From contig CP119076.1 in NCBI GenBank assembly GCA_029027985.1, positions 1,550,001 to 1,614,000 of the forward strand: a stretch of 64,000 nucleotides of DNA, written 5' to 3'. Under the pieces are notes generated by a model. The model was not told the origin of the DNA, did not search any database, and saw only the letters and a list, made by a program, of their open reading frames with translations. Positions 27,911-37,961 of this stretch are shown piece after piece. The DNA is from Klebsiella aerogenes (lineage in GTDB: Bacteria > Pseudomonadota > Gammaproteobacteria > Enterobacterales > Enterobacteriaceae). Position 1 is the first letter of the stretch; every line of letters begins with the position of its first letter. The position numbers and the translations under genes are program-made.

Positions 27911-29605
27911 ATGAAAACGCTGCTGATTATCGATGCCGGGCTTGGACAGGCTCGCGCCTATATGGCGAAAACCCTGCTCAGCGCCGCGGCGCAGAAAGCG
28001 CATCTTGAGCTGATCGATAACCCGAACGATGCCGAACTGGCGATCGTGTTGGGCACCTCGCTGCCAGCTGACAGCGCGCTGAACGGTAAAAATGTCTATC
28101 TGGGCGATATTAACCGCGCGGTTGCTCACCCTGAATTGTTTCTCGGCGAAGCGAAAGATCATGCGAAGCCGTACGTTGCGCCAGCGGCGGTAGCCGTTCC
28201 GGCCGCCGCACCGGGGCAGAAACGTATTGTCGCCGTGACCGCGTGTCCGACCGGCGTTGCTCATACTTTTATGGCGGCGGAAGCCATTGAAACTGAGGCC
28301 AAAAAACGCGGCTGGTGGGTGAAAGTGGAAACCCGCGGTTCTGTGGGGGCGGGTAACGCCATCACTGCGGAAGAGGTCGCGCAAGCAGATTTAGTGATCG
28401 TTGCCGCCGATATCGAAGTCGATCTGGCGAAATTCGCCGGTAAGCCGATGTATCGCACGACTACCGGTCTGGCGCTGAAGAAAACGGCGCAGGAACTGGA
28501 TAACGCCGTAGCGGAAGCGAAACCGTATCAGCCATCCGGTAAATCGCAAGCGTCTGGCGAAGGCAAAAAAGAGTCGGCTGGCGCTTATCGCCACTTGCTG
28601 ACCGGCGTTTCCTATATGCTGCCGATGGTGGTCGCGGGCGGTCTGTGTATCGCGCTGTCGTTTGCGTTCGGTATTAAAGCGTTTGAAGTGAAAGACACCA
28701 TGGCGGCGGCGCTGATGCAAATCGGCGGCGGCTCGGCCTTTGCGCTAATGGTGCCGGTACTGGCGGGCTTTATCGCTTTCTCCATCGCTGACCGTCCGGG
28801 TCTGACGCCGGGTCTTATCGGCGGTATGCTGGCCGTTAGCGGCGGTTCCGGCTTCATTGGCGGGATCATCGCCGGTTTCCTTGCCGGTTACGTGGCTAAA
28901 TTGATCAGCACGAAGCTGAAACTGCCGCAGAGTATGGAAGCGCTGAAACCGATTCTGATCATTCCGCTGGTTTCCAGCCTGATCGTCGGTCTGGCGATGA
29001 TCTACCTGATCGGCAAACCGGTTGCCGGTATCCTGGCCTGGCTGACCCACTGGCTGCAAACCATGGGTACCGCGAACGCGGTTCTGCTCGGCGCGATCCT
29101 TGGCGGCATGATGTGTACCGATATGGGCGGCCCGGTGAACAAAGCGGCTTACGCTTTTGGCGTGGGGCTGCTGAGTACCCAAACCTATGCGCCGATGGCG
29201 GCGATTATGGCGGCAGGGATGGTACCACCGCTGGCGCTCGGTCTGGCGACGCTGGTCGCGCGCAACAAGTTCGATAAATCGCAGCGTGAAGGCGGTAAAG
29301 CGGCGCTGGTGCTGGGCCTGTGCTTTATCACTGAAGGGGCGATTCCGTTTGCCGCTCGTGACCCGATGCGTGTGCTGCCTTGCTGTATCGTCGGCGGTGC
29401 GGTAACCGGCGCTATCTCGATGGCGGTTGGCGCGAAACTGATGGCGCCGCACGGCGGCCTGTTCGTCCTGCTGATCCCCGGCGCGATCACCCCGGTGCTG
29501 GGCTATCTGCTGGCGATTATTGCCGGTACGCTGGTCGCGGGCCTCTCTTACGCGGTGCTGAAACGCCCGGAGGCGCCGGCGGCGGAAGTCGAAAAAGCGG
29601 CGTAA
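27911..29605 (+). CDS. fruA: Fructose PTS permease EIIBC
   Basis: Membrane permease that imports and phosphorylates fructose at C1. The order is an EIIB' domain (about residues 1-95), the EIIB domain with phospho-Cys112 in VTACPTGVAHTF, then a multi-span EIIC domain from about 225 onward. The length of 564 residues is typical. It is last in fruBKA and followed by a strong terminator. In E. coli the psuK-psuG-psuT genes follow before nfo; they are absent here. Confidence 0.97.
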   Translation: MKTLLIIDAGLGQARAYMAKTLLSAAAQKAHLELIDNPNDAELAIVLGTSLPADSALNGKNVYLGDINRAVAHPELFLGEAKDHAKPYVAPAAVAVPAAAPGQKRIVAVTACPTGVAHTFMAAEAIETEAKKRGWWVKVETRGSVGAGNAITAEEVAQADLVIVAADIEVDLAKFAGKPMYRTTTGLALKKTAQELDNAVAEAKPYQPSGKSQASGEGKKESAGAYRHLLTGVSYMLPMVVAGGLCIALSFAFGIKAFEVKDTMAAALMQIGGGSAFALMVPVLAGFIAFSIADRPGLTPGLIGGMLAVSGGSGFIGGIIAGFLAGYVAKLISTKLKLPQSMEALKPILIIPLVSSLIVGLAMIYLIGKPVAGILAWLTHWLQTMGTANAVLLGAILGGMMCTDMGGPVNKAAYAFGVGLLSTQTYAPMAAIMAAGMVPPLALGLATLVARNKFDKSQREGGKAALVLGLCFITEGAIPFAARDPMRVLPCCIVGGAVTGAISMAVGAKLMAPHGGLFVLLIPGAITPVLGYLLAIIAGTLVAGLSYAVLKRPEAPAAEVEKAA

Positions 29606-29620
29606 TCCAACCTGAATAGA

Positions 29621-29648
29621 AAAGGGCCGAGAGTTCGGCCCTTTTTTT
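29621..29648. terminator. Terminator between fruA and nfo
   Basis: The perfect 10-bp stem AAAGGGCCGA / TCGGCCCTTT has a four-base loop and continues into seven Ts on the plus strand. A short A-run on the other side may let it also serve the convergent nfo. Confidence 0.9.
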
Positions 29649-29658
29649 GTCTCTATTT

Positions 29659-30513
29659 TCACGCCATTTCGGCAGTCTGCTGCGCTCGTAGCCAGGCAAT
29701 TTCTTCCGCCCAGATATCCGGATTAATGGTTTCCAGAATCAGCGGGATCCCATCGAAGCGGCTATCCTGCATGATCCAACGGAACGCGTCATGGCCGATG
29801 TTGCCTTCGCCCAGGCTGTGGTGGCGGTCGACGCGGCTGCCAAAGGCGCTTTTGGCATCGTTCAGGTGCATACCGCGCAGGTACTGGAAGCCAACGATGC
29901 GTTCGAATTCGGCGAAGGTCTTTTCACACTCTTCCGCGCTGCGCAGGTCATACCCGGCGGCGAAGGCGTGGCAGGTATCGATGCAGACGCCTACGCGGGA
30001 TTTATCTTCTACGCCGTCGATGATGGCGGCCAGATGTTCGAATTTAAAGCCGAGATTGCTGCCCTGACCGGCGGTGTTTTCGATAACCGCGGTGACGCCT
30101 TCGGTTTTCGCCAGCGCGATGTTGATGGATTCGGCGATGCGTGCCAGACACGCATCTTCCGGGATTTGCTGCAGATGGCTGCCGGGATGGAAGTTCAGCA
30201 GCGTTAAGCCCAGCTGCTGACAGCGGGTTAGCTCATCAATAAACGCCTCGCGGGATTTCTCCAGCGCTTCTTCGACCGGGTGACCGAGGTTAATCAGATA
30301 ACTATCGTGCGGCAGGATCTGCCCTGGGCCGAAGTGATATTTTTCGCAGGCGGCTTTGAACTCGGTAATGATTTCGTCGGTTAGCGGCGCGGCGCGCCAC
30401 TGACGCTGATTCTTAGTGAAGAGGGCGAAGGCGGTCGCTTCGATTTCGGCGGCGCGGATGGCGGCATTGGCCAGCCCGCCGGAGGCGCTCACGTGCGCTC
30501 CAATATATTTCAT
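29659..30513 (-). CDS. nfo: Endonuclease IV
   Basis: AP endonuclease of base excision repair (EndoIV TIM barrel, trinuclear zinc). The 284 residues start [17 protein letters not shown] and contain family blocks such as [38 protein letters not shown] and [20 protein letters not shown] that supply the zinc ligands. The ribosome binding site CTGGAG lies inside the 3' arm of a strong terminator-like hairpin and is followed by seven Ts that directly touch the ATG. This suggests that transcripts entering from yeiH are attenuated or not translated. SoxRS control is known in E. coli; I could not place a soxbox. Confidence 0.97.
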   Translation of the reverse strand: MKYIGAHVSASGGLANAAIRAAEIEATAFALFTKNQRQWRAAPLTDEIITEFKAACEKYHFGPGQILPHDSYLINLGHPVEEALEKSREAFIDELTRCQQLGLTLLNFHPGSHLQQIPEDACLARIAESINIALAKTEGVTAVIENTAGQGSNLGFKFEHLAAIIDGVEDKSRVGVCIDTCHAFAAGYDLRSAEECEKTFAEFERIVGFQYLRGMHLNDAKSAFGSRVDRHHSLGEGNIGHDAFRWIMQDSRFDGIPLILETINPDIWAEEIAWLRAQQTAEMA

Positions 30514-30520
30514 AAAAAAA

Positions 30521-30569
30521 CTCCAGTTAAGCCGCTGGGGGGAGGGTAATGATAGCGGCTTAACCGGAG
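30521..30569 (-). terminator. yeiH terminator merged with the nfo ribosome binding site
   Basis: On the minus strand a 16-bp stem (one G-U pair) has a 17-base loop and is followed by seven Ts at 30514-30520, after which the nfo ATG begins at once. The 3' arm contains TGGAG, the only visible nfo Shine-Dalgarno. It thus looks like a working terminator for yeiH and a possible lid on nfo translation. Confidence 0.75.
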
Positions 30570-30610
30570 AGTTACAGCAATGAATGTCGATCGATGAGAA
30601 AACGTCGTGC

Positions 30611-31660
30611 TTAACCCATCAGATGATGGATAGCGAAGTTAATCGCGCCGCCGCCGACAATCAGCCAGACGAACAGCACCAGCGCCATCAGCAGCGGTTT
30701 GGCGCCAGCTTTTTTCAGCGCGCTGACGTGGGTGGTTAATCCCAGCGCGGCCATCGCCATTGCCAGCAGCACGGTATCAAGCGTGACCAACATATCAACC
30801 GCGGCTTTCGGTAGCAGGTGGAAGGAGTTAAACACCGCCACCAGAATAAACAGGATGGCAAACCACGGAATAGTGATTTTACTTTTTTCACCGTTACTGG
30901 CCGGCGCCAGCTGTTTAACGCGAGCGGCGATGAACAGCAGGAATGGAGCCAGCATCATCACGCGCAGCATTTTCGCAATAACCGCGGCATTTTCCGCATC
31001 CGGGCTAACCGCATGTCCTGCGGCAACCACCTGGGCGACTTCATGCATGGTCGATCCCATATAGATGCCGTAGGTTTCCGGAGTAAACCAGTGCGCCAAC
31101 AGTGGATACATCGCCGGATACAGGAAAATAGCGATGGTCCCGAAGATAACGACCGTGGCCACGGCTACCGTCACTTTACTGGCTTCGGCTTTGACTACCG
31201 GCTCGGTAGCCAGAACCGCCGCGGCACCGCAGATGCTGCTCCCGGCGCCGATGAGCCAACTGGTGTGCTTATCAAGGCCAAAGACCTTCTGCCCGAGGAA
31301 ACAGGCAATAAAGAAGGTGCTGGAAAGCGTCAGTACGTCAATCAGGATCCCACTGACGCCGACATCCGCGATTTGGGCAAATGTCAGGCGAAAGCCGTAC
31401 AGAATGATCCCCAGGCGCAGCAGATACTGCTTCGCGAAAATGACCCCGCCATCGCAGGACTGCCAGATATGCGGGTAAACGGTGTTACCGATAACCATGC
31501 CGAATAAGATAGCCAGCGTCAGCGCGCTGAAGCCCGCACCAGCAATGGCGGGAAAGCTGCCCGCCCAAAGCGCGGCGCCGGTCAAGGCGGCAGTCAGCGC
31601 CAATCCCGGGACGAAATGTCGCAGGGGACGATGTTTAGTGGGTAAAGTGAGTGCTGTCAT
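30611..31660 (-). CDS. yeiH: UPF0324 membrane protein YeiH
   Basis: Inner-membrane protein of the putative sulfate/sulfite exporter family (Cons_hypoth698), 349 residues with about ten membrane helices. Conserved Gly-rich stretches are [12 protein letters not shown] and [17 protein letters not shown]. It is divergent from yeiE, whose product is its likely activator; I recall reports linking YeiE and YeiH to sulfite tolerance in related enterobacteria. The transported substrate is not proven here. Confidence 0.88.
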   Translation of the reverse strand: MTALTLPTKHRPLRHFVPGLALTAALTGAALWAGSFPAIAGAGFSALTLAILFGMVIGNTVYPHIWQSCDGGVIFAKQYLLRLGIILYGFRLTFAQIADVGVSGILIDVLTLSSTFFIACFLGQKVFGLDKHTSWLIGAGSSICGAAAVLATEPVVKAEASKVTVAVATVVIFGTIAIFLYPAMYPLLAHWFTPETYGIYMGSTMHEVAQVVAAGHAVSPDAENAAVIAKMLRVMMLAPFLLFIAARVKQLAPASNGEKSKITIPWFAILFILVAVFNSFHLLPKAAVDMLVTLDTVLLAMAMAALGLTTHVSALKKAGAKPLLMALVLFVWLIVGGGAINFAIHHLMG

Positions 31661-31716
31661 AACCTTCTCCTTTGTCTGGGCAAAGAATACGACCGGCTGG
31701 TTTAAAAATAAAATTG

Positions 31717-31732
31717 ATTATATGTTTATAAT
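31717..31732. promoter_or_regulatory. Candidate YeiE binding site
   Basis: ATTATA and TATAAT form a perfect 6-bp dyad around TGTT and satisfy the LysR T-N11-A pattern. It is in the 179-bp region between the divergent yeiH and yeiE. Assignment to YeiE is inference. Confidence 0.4.
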
Positions 31733-31839
31733 TTATCGGAATAAGTGGTATACCCGTCATCCATCAGGCTACAGCCGTGTGGATTTATGTCACCATAGCG
31801 CTGATGGTTATCCAGATTGGGTTAATAAACAGGTGAGTT

Positions 31840-32706
31840 ATGCATATCACGCTACGGCAGCTGGAAGTTTTTGCTGAGGTTTTGAAAAGCGGGTCGACCA
31901 CGCAGGCATCGCAGATGCTGGCGTTGTCGCAGTCGGCGGTGAGCGCGGCGCTGACCGACCTGGAAGGGCAATTGGGTGTACAGCTTTTTGACCGCGTCGG
32001 CAAACGGCTGGTGGTCAATGAACATGGTCGCTTACTTTATCCGCGCGCGCTGGCGCTGCTGGAGCGTGCCGGGGAAATAGAACAGCTGTTCCGCGGCGAT
32101 AACGGCGCTATCCGCGTCTATGCCAGCAGCACGATCGGCAACTATATTCTGCCGGAAATCATCGCCCGCTACCGTCGCGATTTTCCTGAGCTACCGTTGG
32201 AGCTGAGTGTCGGCAATAGTCAGGATGTGATTAATGCTGTCAGCGATCTGCGCGTGGATATTGGCCTGATTGAAGGGCCGTGTCATGCGGCGGATATTAT
32301 CGCCGAGCCGTGGATTGAAGATGAACTGGTGGTGTTCGCCGCGCCGGATTCCCCGTTCTTAGAGGGCGAAGTGACGTTGCAACGGCTGGCGGAAGCGCAG
32401 TGGATCCTGCGGGAAAATGGTTCCGGCACGCGGGAAATCGTTGACTATGTCCTGTTGTCGCACCTGCCTGCATTTCAGTTGGGTATGGAGCTTGGCAACT
32501 CTGAAGCGATTAAACACGCGGTCCGCCACGGGTTAGGTATTAGCTGCCTGTCGCGGCGGGTCATTGCTGAACAGCTGGAGGCCGGTACGCTGGTGGAGCT
32601 AACGCTGCCGTTACCTCGCCTGACGCGCACCCTGTGGCGTATCCGCCATCGGCAAAAACACGTATCCAAGGCGCTGCAGCGCTTCATCCGCTACTGCGAG
32701 GTGTAG
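31840..32706 (+). CDS. yeiE: LysR-family regulator YeiE
   Basis: LTTR of 288 residues. The N-terminal helix-turn-helix is [20 protein letters not shown] through [20 protein letters not shown], followed by the effector domain ([17 protein letters not shown]). It lies divergent from yeiH and upstream of lysP, exactly as in E. coli. Known or proposed targets in relatives include yeiH and lysP-region genes. SD AGGTGAG precedes the ATG. Confidence 0.92.
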   Translation: MHITLRQLEVFAEVLKSGSTTQASQMLALSQSAVSAALTDLEGQLGVQLFDRVGKRLVVNEHGRLLYPRALALLERAGEIEQLFRGDNGAIRVYASSTIGNYILPEIIARYRRDFPELPLELSVGNSQDVINAVSDLRVDIGLIEGPCHAADIIAEPWIEDELVVFAAPDSPFLEGEVTLQRLAEAQWILRENGSGTREIVDYVLLSHLPAFQLGMELGNSEAIKHAVRHGLGISCLSRRVIAEQLEAGTLVELTLPLPRLTRTLWRIRHRQKHVSKALQRFIRYCEV

Positions 32707-32891
32707 TGGTATATCTCGCGTAAGCACCGCTTTTTTTTTCTGTTTTTTTTATGCGCCAGCCGAAGATTACTGCTTTACTAATAATTTGTGTCAGATCATG
32801 AAGCTCTCTTATAACTCTGCATTTGTACCGGATGGACTGGCGATCGTCTGCTACAATCGCGCCTCATTTTTTGGATGGATAGCATTTTCAC

Positions 32892-34361
32892 ATGGTTTCG
32901 GAAACTAAAACCACAGAAGCGCCCACGCTCCGTCGCGAGCTAAAAGCGCGCCACTTGACCATGATCGCGATTGGCGGTTCCATCGGTACAGGTCTTTTCG
33001 TTGCCTCTGGCGCAACAATTTCTCAGGCAGGCCCAGGCGGCGCGCTGCTTTCTTACATTCTGATCGGTTTGATGGTGTATTTCCTGATGACCAGTCTCGG
33101 CGAGCTGGCGGCGTTTATGCCGGTCTCGGGCTCCTTTGCGACTTACGGTCAGAACTACGTCGAAGAAGGTTTTGGTTTCGCGCTGGGTTGGAACTACTGG
33201 TACAACTGGGCGGTGACCATCGCGGTTGACCTCGTTGCCTCGCAGTTGGTAATGAGCTACTGGTTCCCGGATACACCCGGCTGGATCTGGAGCGCGTTGT
33301 TCCTTGGCATTATGTTCCTGCTGAACTGGATCTCGGTTCGCGGTTTCGGCGAAGCGGAGTACTGGTTCTCGCTGATTAAAGTCGCCACTGTTATTATCTT
33401 TATCATCGTCGGCATCATGATGATTTTCGGTATCTTCGAAGGTTCGACGCCTGCGGGCTGGAGCAACTGGGGTATCGATGATGCGCCATTTGCTGGCGGC
33501 TTCGCGGCGATGATCGGCGTGGCGATGATTGTCGGCTTCTCGTTCCAGGGAACTGAGCTTATCGGTATCGCTGCAGGTGAATCGGAAAATCCGGAGAAAA
33601 ACATTCCACGCGCCGTGCGTCAGGTGTTCTGGCGTATTCTGCTGTTCTACGTCTTTGCGATTCTGATTATCAGCCTGATCATTCCGTATACCGATCCGAG
33701 CCTGCTGCGTAATGACGTCAAGGACATTTCGGTCAGCCCGTTCACGTTGGTGTTCGAGCATGCCGGCCTGCTCTCTGCGGCGGCGATCATGAACGCGGTT
33801 ATCCTGACGGCGGTACTGTCGGCGGGTAACTCCGGGATGTACGCTTCTACCCGTATGCTGTACACCCTGGCCTGCGACGGCAAAGCGCCGCGCATCTTCT
33901 CGAAACTGTCGAAAGGCGGCGTGCCGCGCAACGCGCTGTATGCCACTACGGTGATTGCGGCGCTGTGCTTCCTGACGTCGATGTTTGGCAACCAGACGGT
34001 TTATCTGTGGCTGCTGAATACCTCCGGGATGACCGGCTTTATCGCCTGGCTGGGTATTGCGATTAGTCACTATCGTTTCCGCCGCGGCTACGTGTTGCAG
34101 GGGAACGATATCAATAACCTGCCGTATCGTTCTGGTTTCTTCCCGCTGGGGCCGATCTTCGCCTTTGTTCTGTGCCTGATTATCACCCTCGGCCAGAACT
34201 ATGAAGCTTTCCTCAAGGACACCATCGATTGGGGCGGCGTGGCAGCGACTTACATCGGTATTCCGTTGTTCCTGGTTATCTGGTTTGGCTACAAACTGGT
34301 AAAAGGCACTCGTTTCGTCCGCTACAGCGAAATGCGGTTCCCGGAGCGCTTTAAAGGCTAA
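32892..34361 (+). CDS. lysP: Lysine-specific permease LysP
   Basis: APC-family lysine:H+ symporter of the inner membrane, which also inhibits CadC under low lysine in E. coli. The 489 residues form about 12 membrane segments. The family start LKARHLTMIAIGGSIGTGLF and the TM6 region IVGFSFQGTELIGIAAGESE are clear. It has its own 185-bp upstream region (ArgP control is known in E. coli) and a strong terminator downstream. Confidence 0.96.
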   Translation: MVSETKTTEAPTLRRELKARHLTMIAIGGSIGTGLFVASGATISQAGPGGALLSYILIGLMVYFLMTSLGELAAFMPVSGSFATYGQNYVEEGFGFALGWNYWYNWAVTIAVDLVASQLVMSYWFPDTPGWIWSALFLGIMFLLNWISVRGFGEAEYWFSLIKVATVIIFIIVGIMMIFGIFEGSTPAGWSNWGIDDAPFAGGFAAMIGVAMIVGFSFQGTELIGIAAGESENPEKNIPRAVRQVFWRILLFYVFAILIISLIIPYTDPSLLRNDVKDISVSPFTLVFEHAGLLSAAAIMNAVILTAVLSAGNSGMYASTRMLYTLACDGKAPRIFSKLSKGGVPRNALYATTVIAALCFLTSMFGNQTVYLWLLNTSGMTGFIAWLGIAISHYRFRRGYVLQGNDINNLPYRSGFFPLGPIFAFVLCLIITLGQNYEAFLKDTIDWGGVAATYIGIPLFLVIWFGYKLVKGTRFVRYSEMRFPERFKG

Positions 34362-34385
34362 CTCCGCGCTCTGCCGCACGCCGAA

Positions 34386-34411
34386 AAACCCTCTGTAAAG
34401 AGGGTTTTTTT
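34386..34411 (+). terminator. Terminator of lysP
   Basis: The perfect 9-bp stem AAACCCTCT / AGAGGGTTT has a four-base loop and runs into further Ts, 24 bases after the lysP stop. Confidence 0.9.
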
Positions 34412-34445
34412 ATGTCTGAACGGCTTACAAATAGAAACACTTATT

Positions 34446-34464
34446 GATAATTGTAATCATTATC
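34446..34464. promoter_or_regulatory. Fur box upstream of cirA
   Basis: GATAATTGTAATCATTATC differs from the 19-bp Fur consensus (GATAATGATAATCATTATC) at two positions. It lies about 190 bases upstream of the cirA start, in an AT-rich stretch that probably holds the promoter. Iron repression of cirA by Fur is established. Confidence 0.9.
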
Positions 34465-34651
34465 TTTATCATCTGGGCAAATTCAGGATGAAGCCAATCT
34501 CCATATCTTGCCGTTCAACACCGATCGCAAGGGGCGACCAGCCACATCGACTGTAAAAATCTGCGCGCGCAGCCGCAAGAGCCGCGTGCCGACAGTATGT
34601 GAAAGCAGCACCCCTTTGTTTGATTTGTTGTTGACCTCATGGAGATTTGGA

Positions 34652-36625
34652 ATGTTCAGGTTAAACCCTTTTGTCCGGGCGGGACTGTGCGCGTCCGTCA
34701 TATCAGTAGCATTTCCGGCGCTGGCCGCAAATGATGACGAAACGTTGGTTGTCACCGCCGCGGCGACTGAACAGAGCGTCAAAGACGCTCCCGCCAGTAT
34801 CAGCGTGATTACCCAGCAGGACCTGCAGCGCAAGCCAGTGCAGAACCTGAAGGACGTGCTGCGCGATGTGCCAGGCGTTCAGCTCACTAACGAAGGGGAT
34901 AACCGCAAAGGCGTCAGCATCCGCGGCCTTGATAGCAGCTATACGCTGATCCTTATCGATGGCAAACGCGTGAATTCACGTAACGCCGTCTTCCGCCATA
35001 ACGATTTCGACCTTAACTGGATCCCGGTCGATTCCATTGAACGTATCGAAGTGGTTCGCGGCCCGATGTCCTCTCTGTACGGCTCCGACGCGCTCGGCGG
35101 CGTCGTTAATATCATCACCAAAAAAATCGGCCAGAAATGGACCGGTACCCTCAGCACCGATGCCACGATTCAGGAACACCGCGATCGCGGCGATACCTGG
35201 AACGGCCAGTTCTTCACCAGCGGTCCGCTGATTGACGGCGTACTGGGCATGAAAGCCTACGGCAGCCTGGCGAAGCGCAGCAAAGACGACCAACAGTCCT
35301 CCAGCAGCGCCGCTGGTGAAACGCCGCGCATTGAAGGCTTCACCAGCCGTGACGGCAACGTCGAGTTCGCCTGGACCCCGACCGAGAATCAGGACATTAC
35401 CGCAGGTTATGGCTTCGATCGACAGGATCGCGATTCCGATTCTCTCGACAAAAACCGTCTGGAGCGCCAGAACTACTCCCTGACCCACAACGGGCGTTGG
35501 GATATCGGCAACAGTGAAGTGAAATTCTACGGCGAGAAAGTCGATAACAAAAACCCGGGGCAGTCGGGAACCATCACCTCGGAAAGTAACGCGATAGACG
35601 GTAAGTATGTGATGCCGCTGGGTATGATCAACCAGATCGTGACCCTCGGCGGCGAATGGCGCCATGATAAGCTGAAAGATCCGGTGAACCTGAGCAGTGG
35701 CGGTAAATCGACCTCCGCCAGCCAGTATGCACTGTTCCTTGAAGATGAGTGGCGGATCGTTGAACCGCTGGCGCTGACTACCGGTATCCGTATGGACGAT
35801 CACCAGACCTACGGCGATCACTGGAGCCCGCGTGCTTATCTGGTTTATAACGCGACCGATACCGTGACCGTGAAGGGCGGCTGGGCGACGGCCTTTAAAG
35901 CGCCGTCGCTGCTGCAGCTAAACCCGGACTGGACCACCAATTCTTGCCGCGGCAGTTGTAGCATTATCGGTAACCCGGACCTGAAACCGGAAACCAGTGA
36001 AAGCTTTGAACTGGGTCTGTACTACAGCGGTGAAGAGGGATGGCTGGAAGGTATCGAGGGCAGCGTGACCGCCTTCCAGAACAATGTCGACGATATGATC
36101 GATATCCTGCGTACCTCCAGCGCCAGCGAAGCGCCGGGCTACCCGAACTTTGTTGGCTGGAAAACCGTGAACGGTAAACGTGTGCCGGTGTTCCGCTACT
36201 TCAACGTCAACAAGGCACGGATTAAAGGTGTGGAAACCGAAGTGAAGGTGCCGTTCGGCGAAGAGTGGAAGCTGACGGTCAACTACACCTATAACGATGG
36301 TCGTGACCTGAGCAACGGCGGTAACAAACCGCTGCAGACGTTGCCGTTCCATACCGCCAATGGCACCCTCGACTGGAAGCCGCTGGAGGACTGGTCCTTC
36401 TATGTGACGGCGAACTACACCGGCGAGCAGCGCGCGGTAAGCGCGACTGGCAAAACCCCGGGCGGCTATACCATGTTTGATATTGGCGCCGCGTGGCAGG
36501 TCAGCAAAAGCGTGAAGCTGCGCTCCGGCGTGTTGAACGTTGGCGACAAAGACCTGAGTCGTGATGATTACAGCTATACCGAAGATGGCCGACGCTACTT
36601 TATGGCTGTCGATTATCGCTTCTGA
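34652..36625 (+). CDS. cirA: Catecholate siderophore/colicin I receptor CirA
   Basis: TonB-dependent outer-membrane receptor for linear catecholates such as dihydroxybenzoylserine. It is also the entry point for colicin I and catechol cephalosporins such as cefiderocol. The signal peptide [20 protein letters not shown] ends near ALA. The TonB box is DETLVVTAA, followed by the plug domain ([30 protein letters not shown]) and a 22-strand barrel ending in YFMAVDYRF. The start at 34652 (657 residues) is preferred over an upstream in-frame ATG because the signal peptide begins there, with GGAG nearby. Confidence 0.95.
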   Translation: MFRLNPFVRAGLCASVISVAFPALAANDDETLVVTAAATEQSVKDAPASISVITQQDLQRKPVQNLKDVLRDVPGVQLTNEGDNRKGVSIRGLDSSYTLILIDGKRVNSRNAVFRHNDFDLNWIPVDSIERIEVVRGPMSSLYGSDALGGVVNIITKKIGQKWTGTLSTDATIQEHRDRGDTWNGQFFTSGPLIDGVLGMKAYGSLAKRSKDDQQSSSSAAGETPRIEGFTSRDGNVEFAWTPTENQDITAGYGFDRQDRDSDSLDKNRLERQNYSLTHNGRWDIGNSEVKFYGEKVDNKNPGQSGTITSESNAIDGKYVMPLGMINQIVTLGGEWRHDKLKDPVNLSSGGKSTSASQYALFLEDEWRIVEPLALTTGIRMDDHQTYGDHWSPRAYLVYNATDTVTVKGGWATAFKAPSLLQLNPDWTTNSCRGSCSIIGNPDLKPETSESFELGLYYSGEEGWLEGIEGSVTAFQNNVDDMIDILRTSSASEAPGYPNFVGWKTVNGKRVPVFRYFNVNKARIKGVETEVKVPFGEEWKLTVNYTYNDGRDLSNGGNKPLQTLPFHTANGTLDWKPLEDWSFYVTANYTGEQRAVSATGKTPGGYTMFDIGAAWQVSKSVKLRSGVLNVGDKDLSRDDYSYTEDGRRYFMAVDYRF

Positions 36626-36637
36626 TCGCACAGTAAA

Positions 36638-36668
36638 AGAGAGTCGTCAGCCGAGCTGACGACTCTCT
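36638..36668. terminator. Long perfect hairpin after cirA
   Basis: A perfect 13-bp stem (AGAGAGTCGTCAG and its complement) has a five-base loop and lies 12 bases after the cirA stop. The nearest T-run begins about eight bases past the stem, so it may terminate weakly or protect the cirA mRNA end. It also lies beyond the end of the convergent yeiG. Confidence 0.7.
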
Positions 36669-36778
36669 GCCAACGCTTTTTTCGCCCGCCGCATCTATTA
36701 TGGTGAGAAACAGCACTCACATTACCAATTACTACCGTCTAGCGGGCGACCAGGTGGTGGAAATTGGTCGGCGAGTGG

Positions 36779-37615
36779 CTACCTCAGCAGGTGCTGCGCA
36801 TGAAAGCGCAAGTGATCCTCAATAAATGAAGCAATGAAATAGTAGCTGTGGTCGTAGCCGGGCTGAATACGCAGCGTCAGCGGCCACTGTTTCTGCCGCG
36901 CCGCTTCCGCCAGTACGGCGGGCTGCAGCTGGGTGCTGAGGAACTGGTCGGCGTCACCCTGGTCAATCAGTGTGGGGATTGCATTCTCAGCCTGACTGGC
37001 CTGCATTAATGCGCTGCTGTCCCATTCTTGCCACGTCGCTTCATCATTACCCAAATAGGCGCTGAACGCCTTTTGTCCCCACGGGACATTGCGTGGATTG
37101 ACGATGGGTGCGAAAGCCGAGACACTGGTAAAACGCCCCGGATTTTTTAGCGCCATCATTAACGCGCCGTGGCCGCCCATCGAGTGGCCGCTGATGGCGC
37201 AGCGGTCAGCAAGGGTAAACTGGCTGTAAATCAACTGCGGCAACTCATCGCGCAGGTAGTCGTACATGCGGAAGTGCGTCGCCCACGGCGCCTGAGTGGC
37301 GTTAAGGTAGAAACCGGCGCCTTGCCCGAGATCGTAACCGTCATCATTGGCGACGTCATTGCCGCGTGGGCTGGTATCCGGCATCACCAGTGCAATACCC
37401 AATTCGGCGGCGACGCGCTGCGCGCCAGCCTTAGTCGTGAAGTTCTCGTCGTTACAGGTCAAACCGGACAGCCAATACAGCACTGGCGGCGGCGTGGTTG
37501 CTGCCGTCGGCGGTAAAAAGAGGCTGAACGTCATGGCGCAATTCAGAGTACGGGAGTGATGCCGCCAGCGCTGCTGCCGACCCTCGTAACAGCGATGTTC
37601 TTCAAGCAGTTCCAT
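36779..37615 (-). CDS. yeiG: S-formylglutathione hydrolase YeiG
   Basis: Esterase-D-type alpha/beta hydrolase that splits S-formylglutathione to formate and glutathione in formaldehyde detoxification. The nucleophile Ser145 is in GHSMGG, with the family blocks [16 protein letters not shown] and the C-terminal [17 protein letters not shown] supplying the His. The length is 278 residues, equal to E. coli YeiG. It is divergent from folE across 346 bp. Confidence 0.95.
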   Translation of the reverse strand: MELLEEHRCYEGRQQRWRHHSRTLNCAMTFSLFLPPTAATTPPPVLYWLSGLTCNDENFTTKAGAQRVAAELGIALVMPDTSPRGNDVANDDGYDLGQGAGFYLNATQAPWATHFRMYDYLRDELPQLIYSQFTLADRCAISGHSMGGHGALMMALKNPGRFTSVSAFAPIVNPRNVPWGQKAFSAYLGNDEATWQEWDSSALMQASQAENAIPTLIDQGDADQFLSTQLQPAVLAEAARQKQWPLTLRIQPGYDHSYYFIASFIEDHLRFHAQHLLR

Positions 37616-37961
37616 GCAGGGCTCCTTGGGTATCTATGTGTAATGCTTAATAATACAGATATTTCATTAACCCGTGAGCAACTTTCACTTTCCCGTAGCG
37701 TAAAGCTATTGCATCATTCATATGGGTTATAAAAAACGTCTCTACATATCTACAGTACTAATGATTACGCGCGGCGGCGGCAGTAACGCTCGCTGGCCTC
37801 GCGTATCGACGACGTCCAGCTGCGCCGGTAATGATGAAAGGCTGCGCCAATTTCAATAATTATCACCCCGGCTACTGGATTATGTGCGCCACCTCACGCA
37901 CAATGAGTGCAAACTTTGCCCTCAGAAGAGCAAAGAGCGCCACACCTGCAGGAGAACCTAA
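37616..37961. promoter_or_regulatory. Divergent yeiG/folE region with possible MetJ boxes
   Basis: At 37734-37757 three consecutive octamers (AAACGTCT, CTACATAT, CTACAGTA) partly resemble the MetJ repeat AGACGTCT. MetJ control of folE is reported in E. coli. The first octamer matches 7 of 8, the others weakly. The remainder shows no clear element. Confidence 0.35.

Noticed and set aside
28745-29662. 305-codon minus-strand frame across fruA
   Set aside because: Antisense to the EIIC domain of fruA. Composition (Arg, Gln, His rich) is that of a shadow.
32940-34379. 479-codon open frame on the minus strand across lysP
   Set aside because: Fully antisense to a clear lysP with normal length and motifs. 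Its translation is rich in Arg, Gln, Asp and His with no recognisable domain, typical of a codon-bias shadow.
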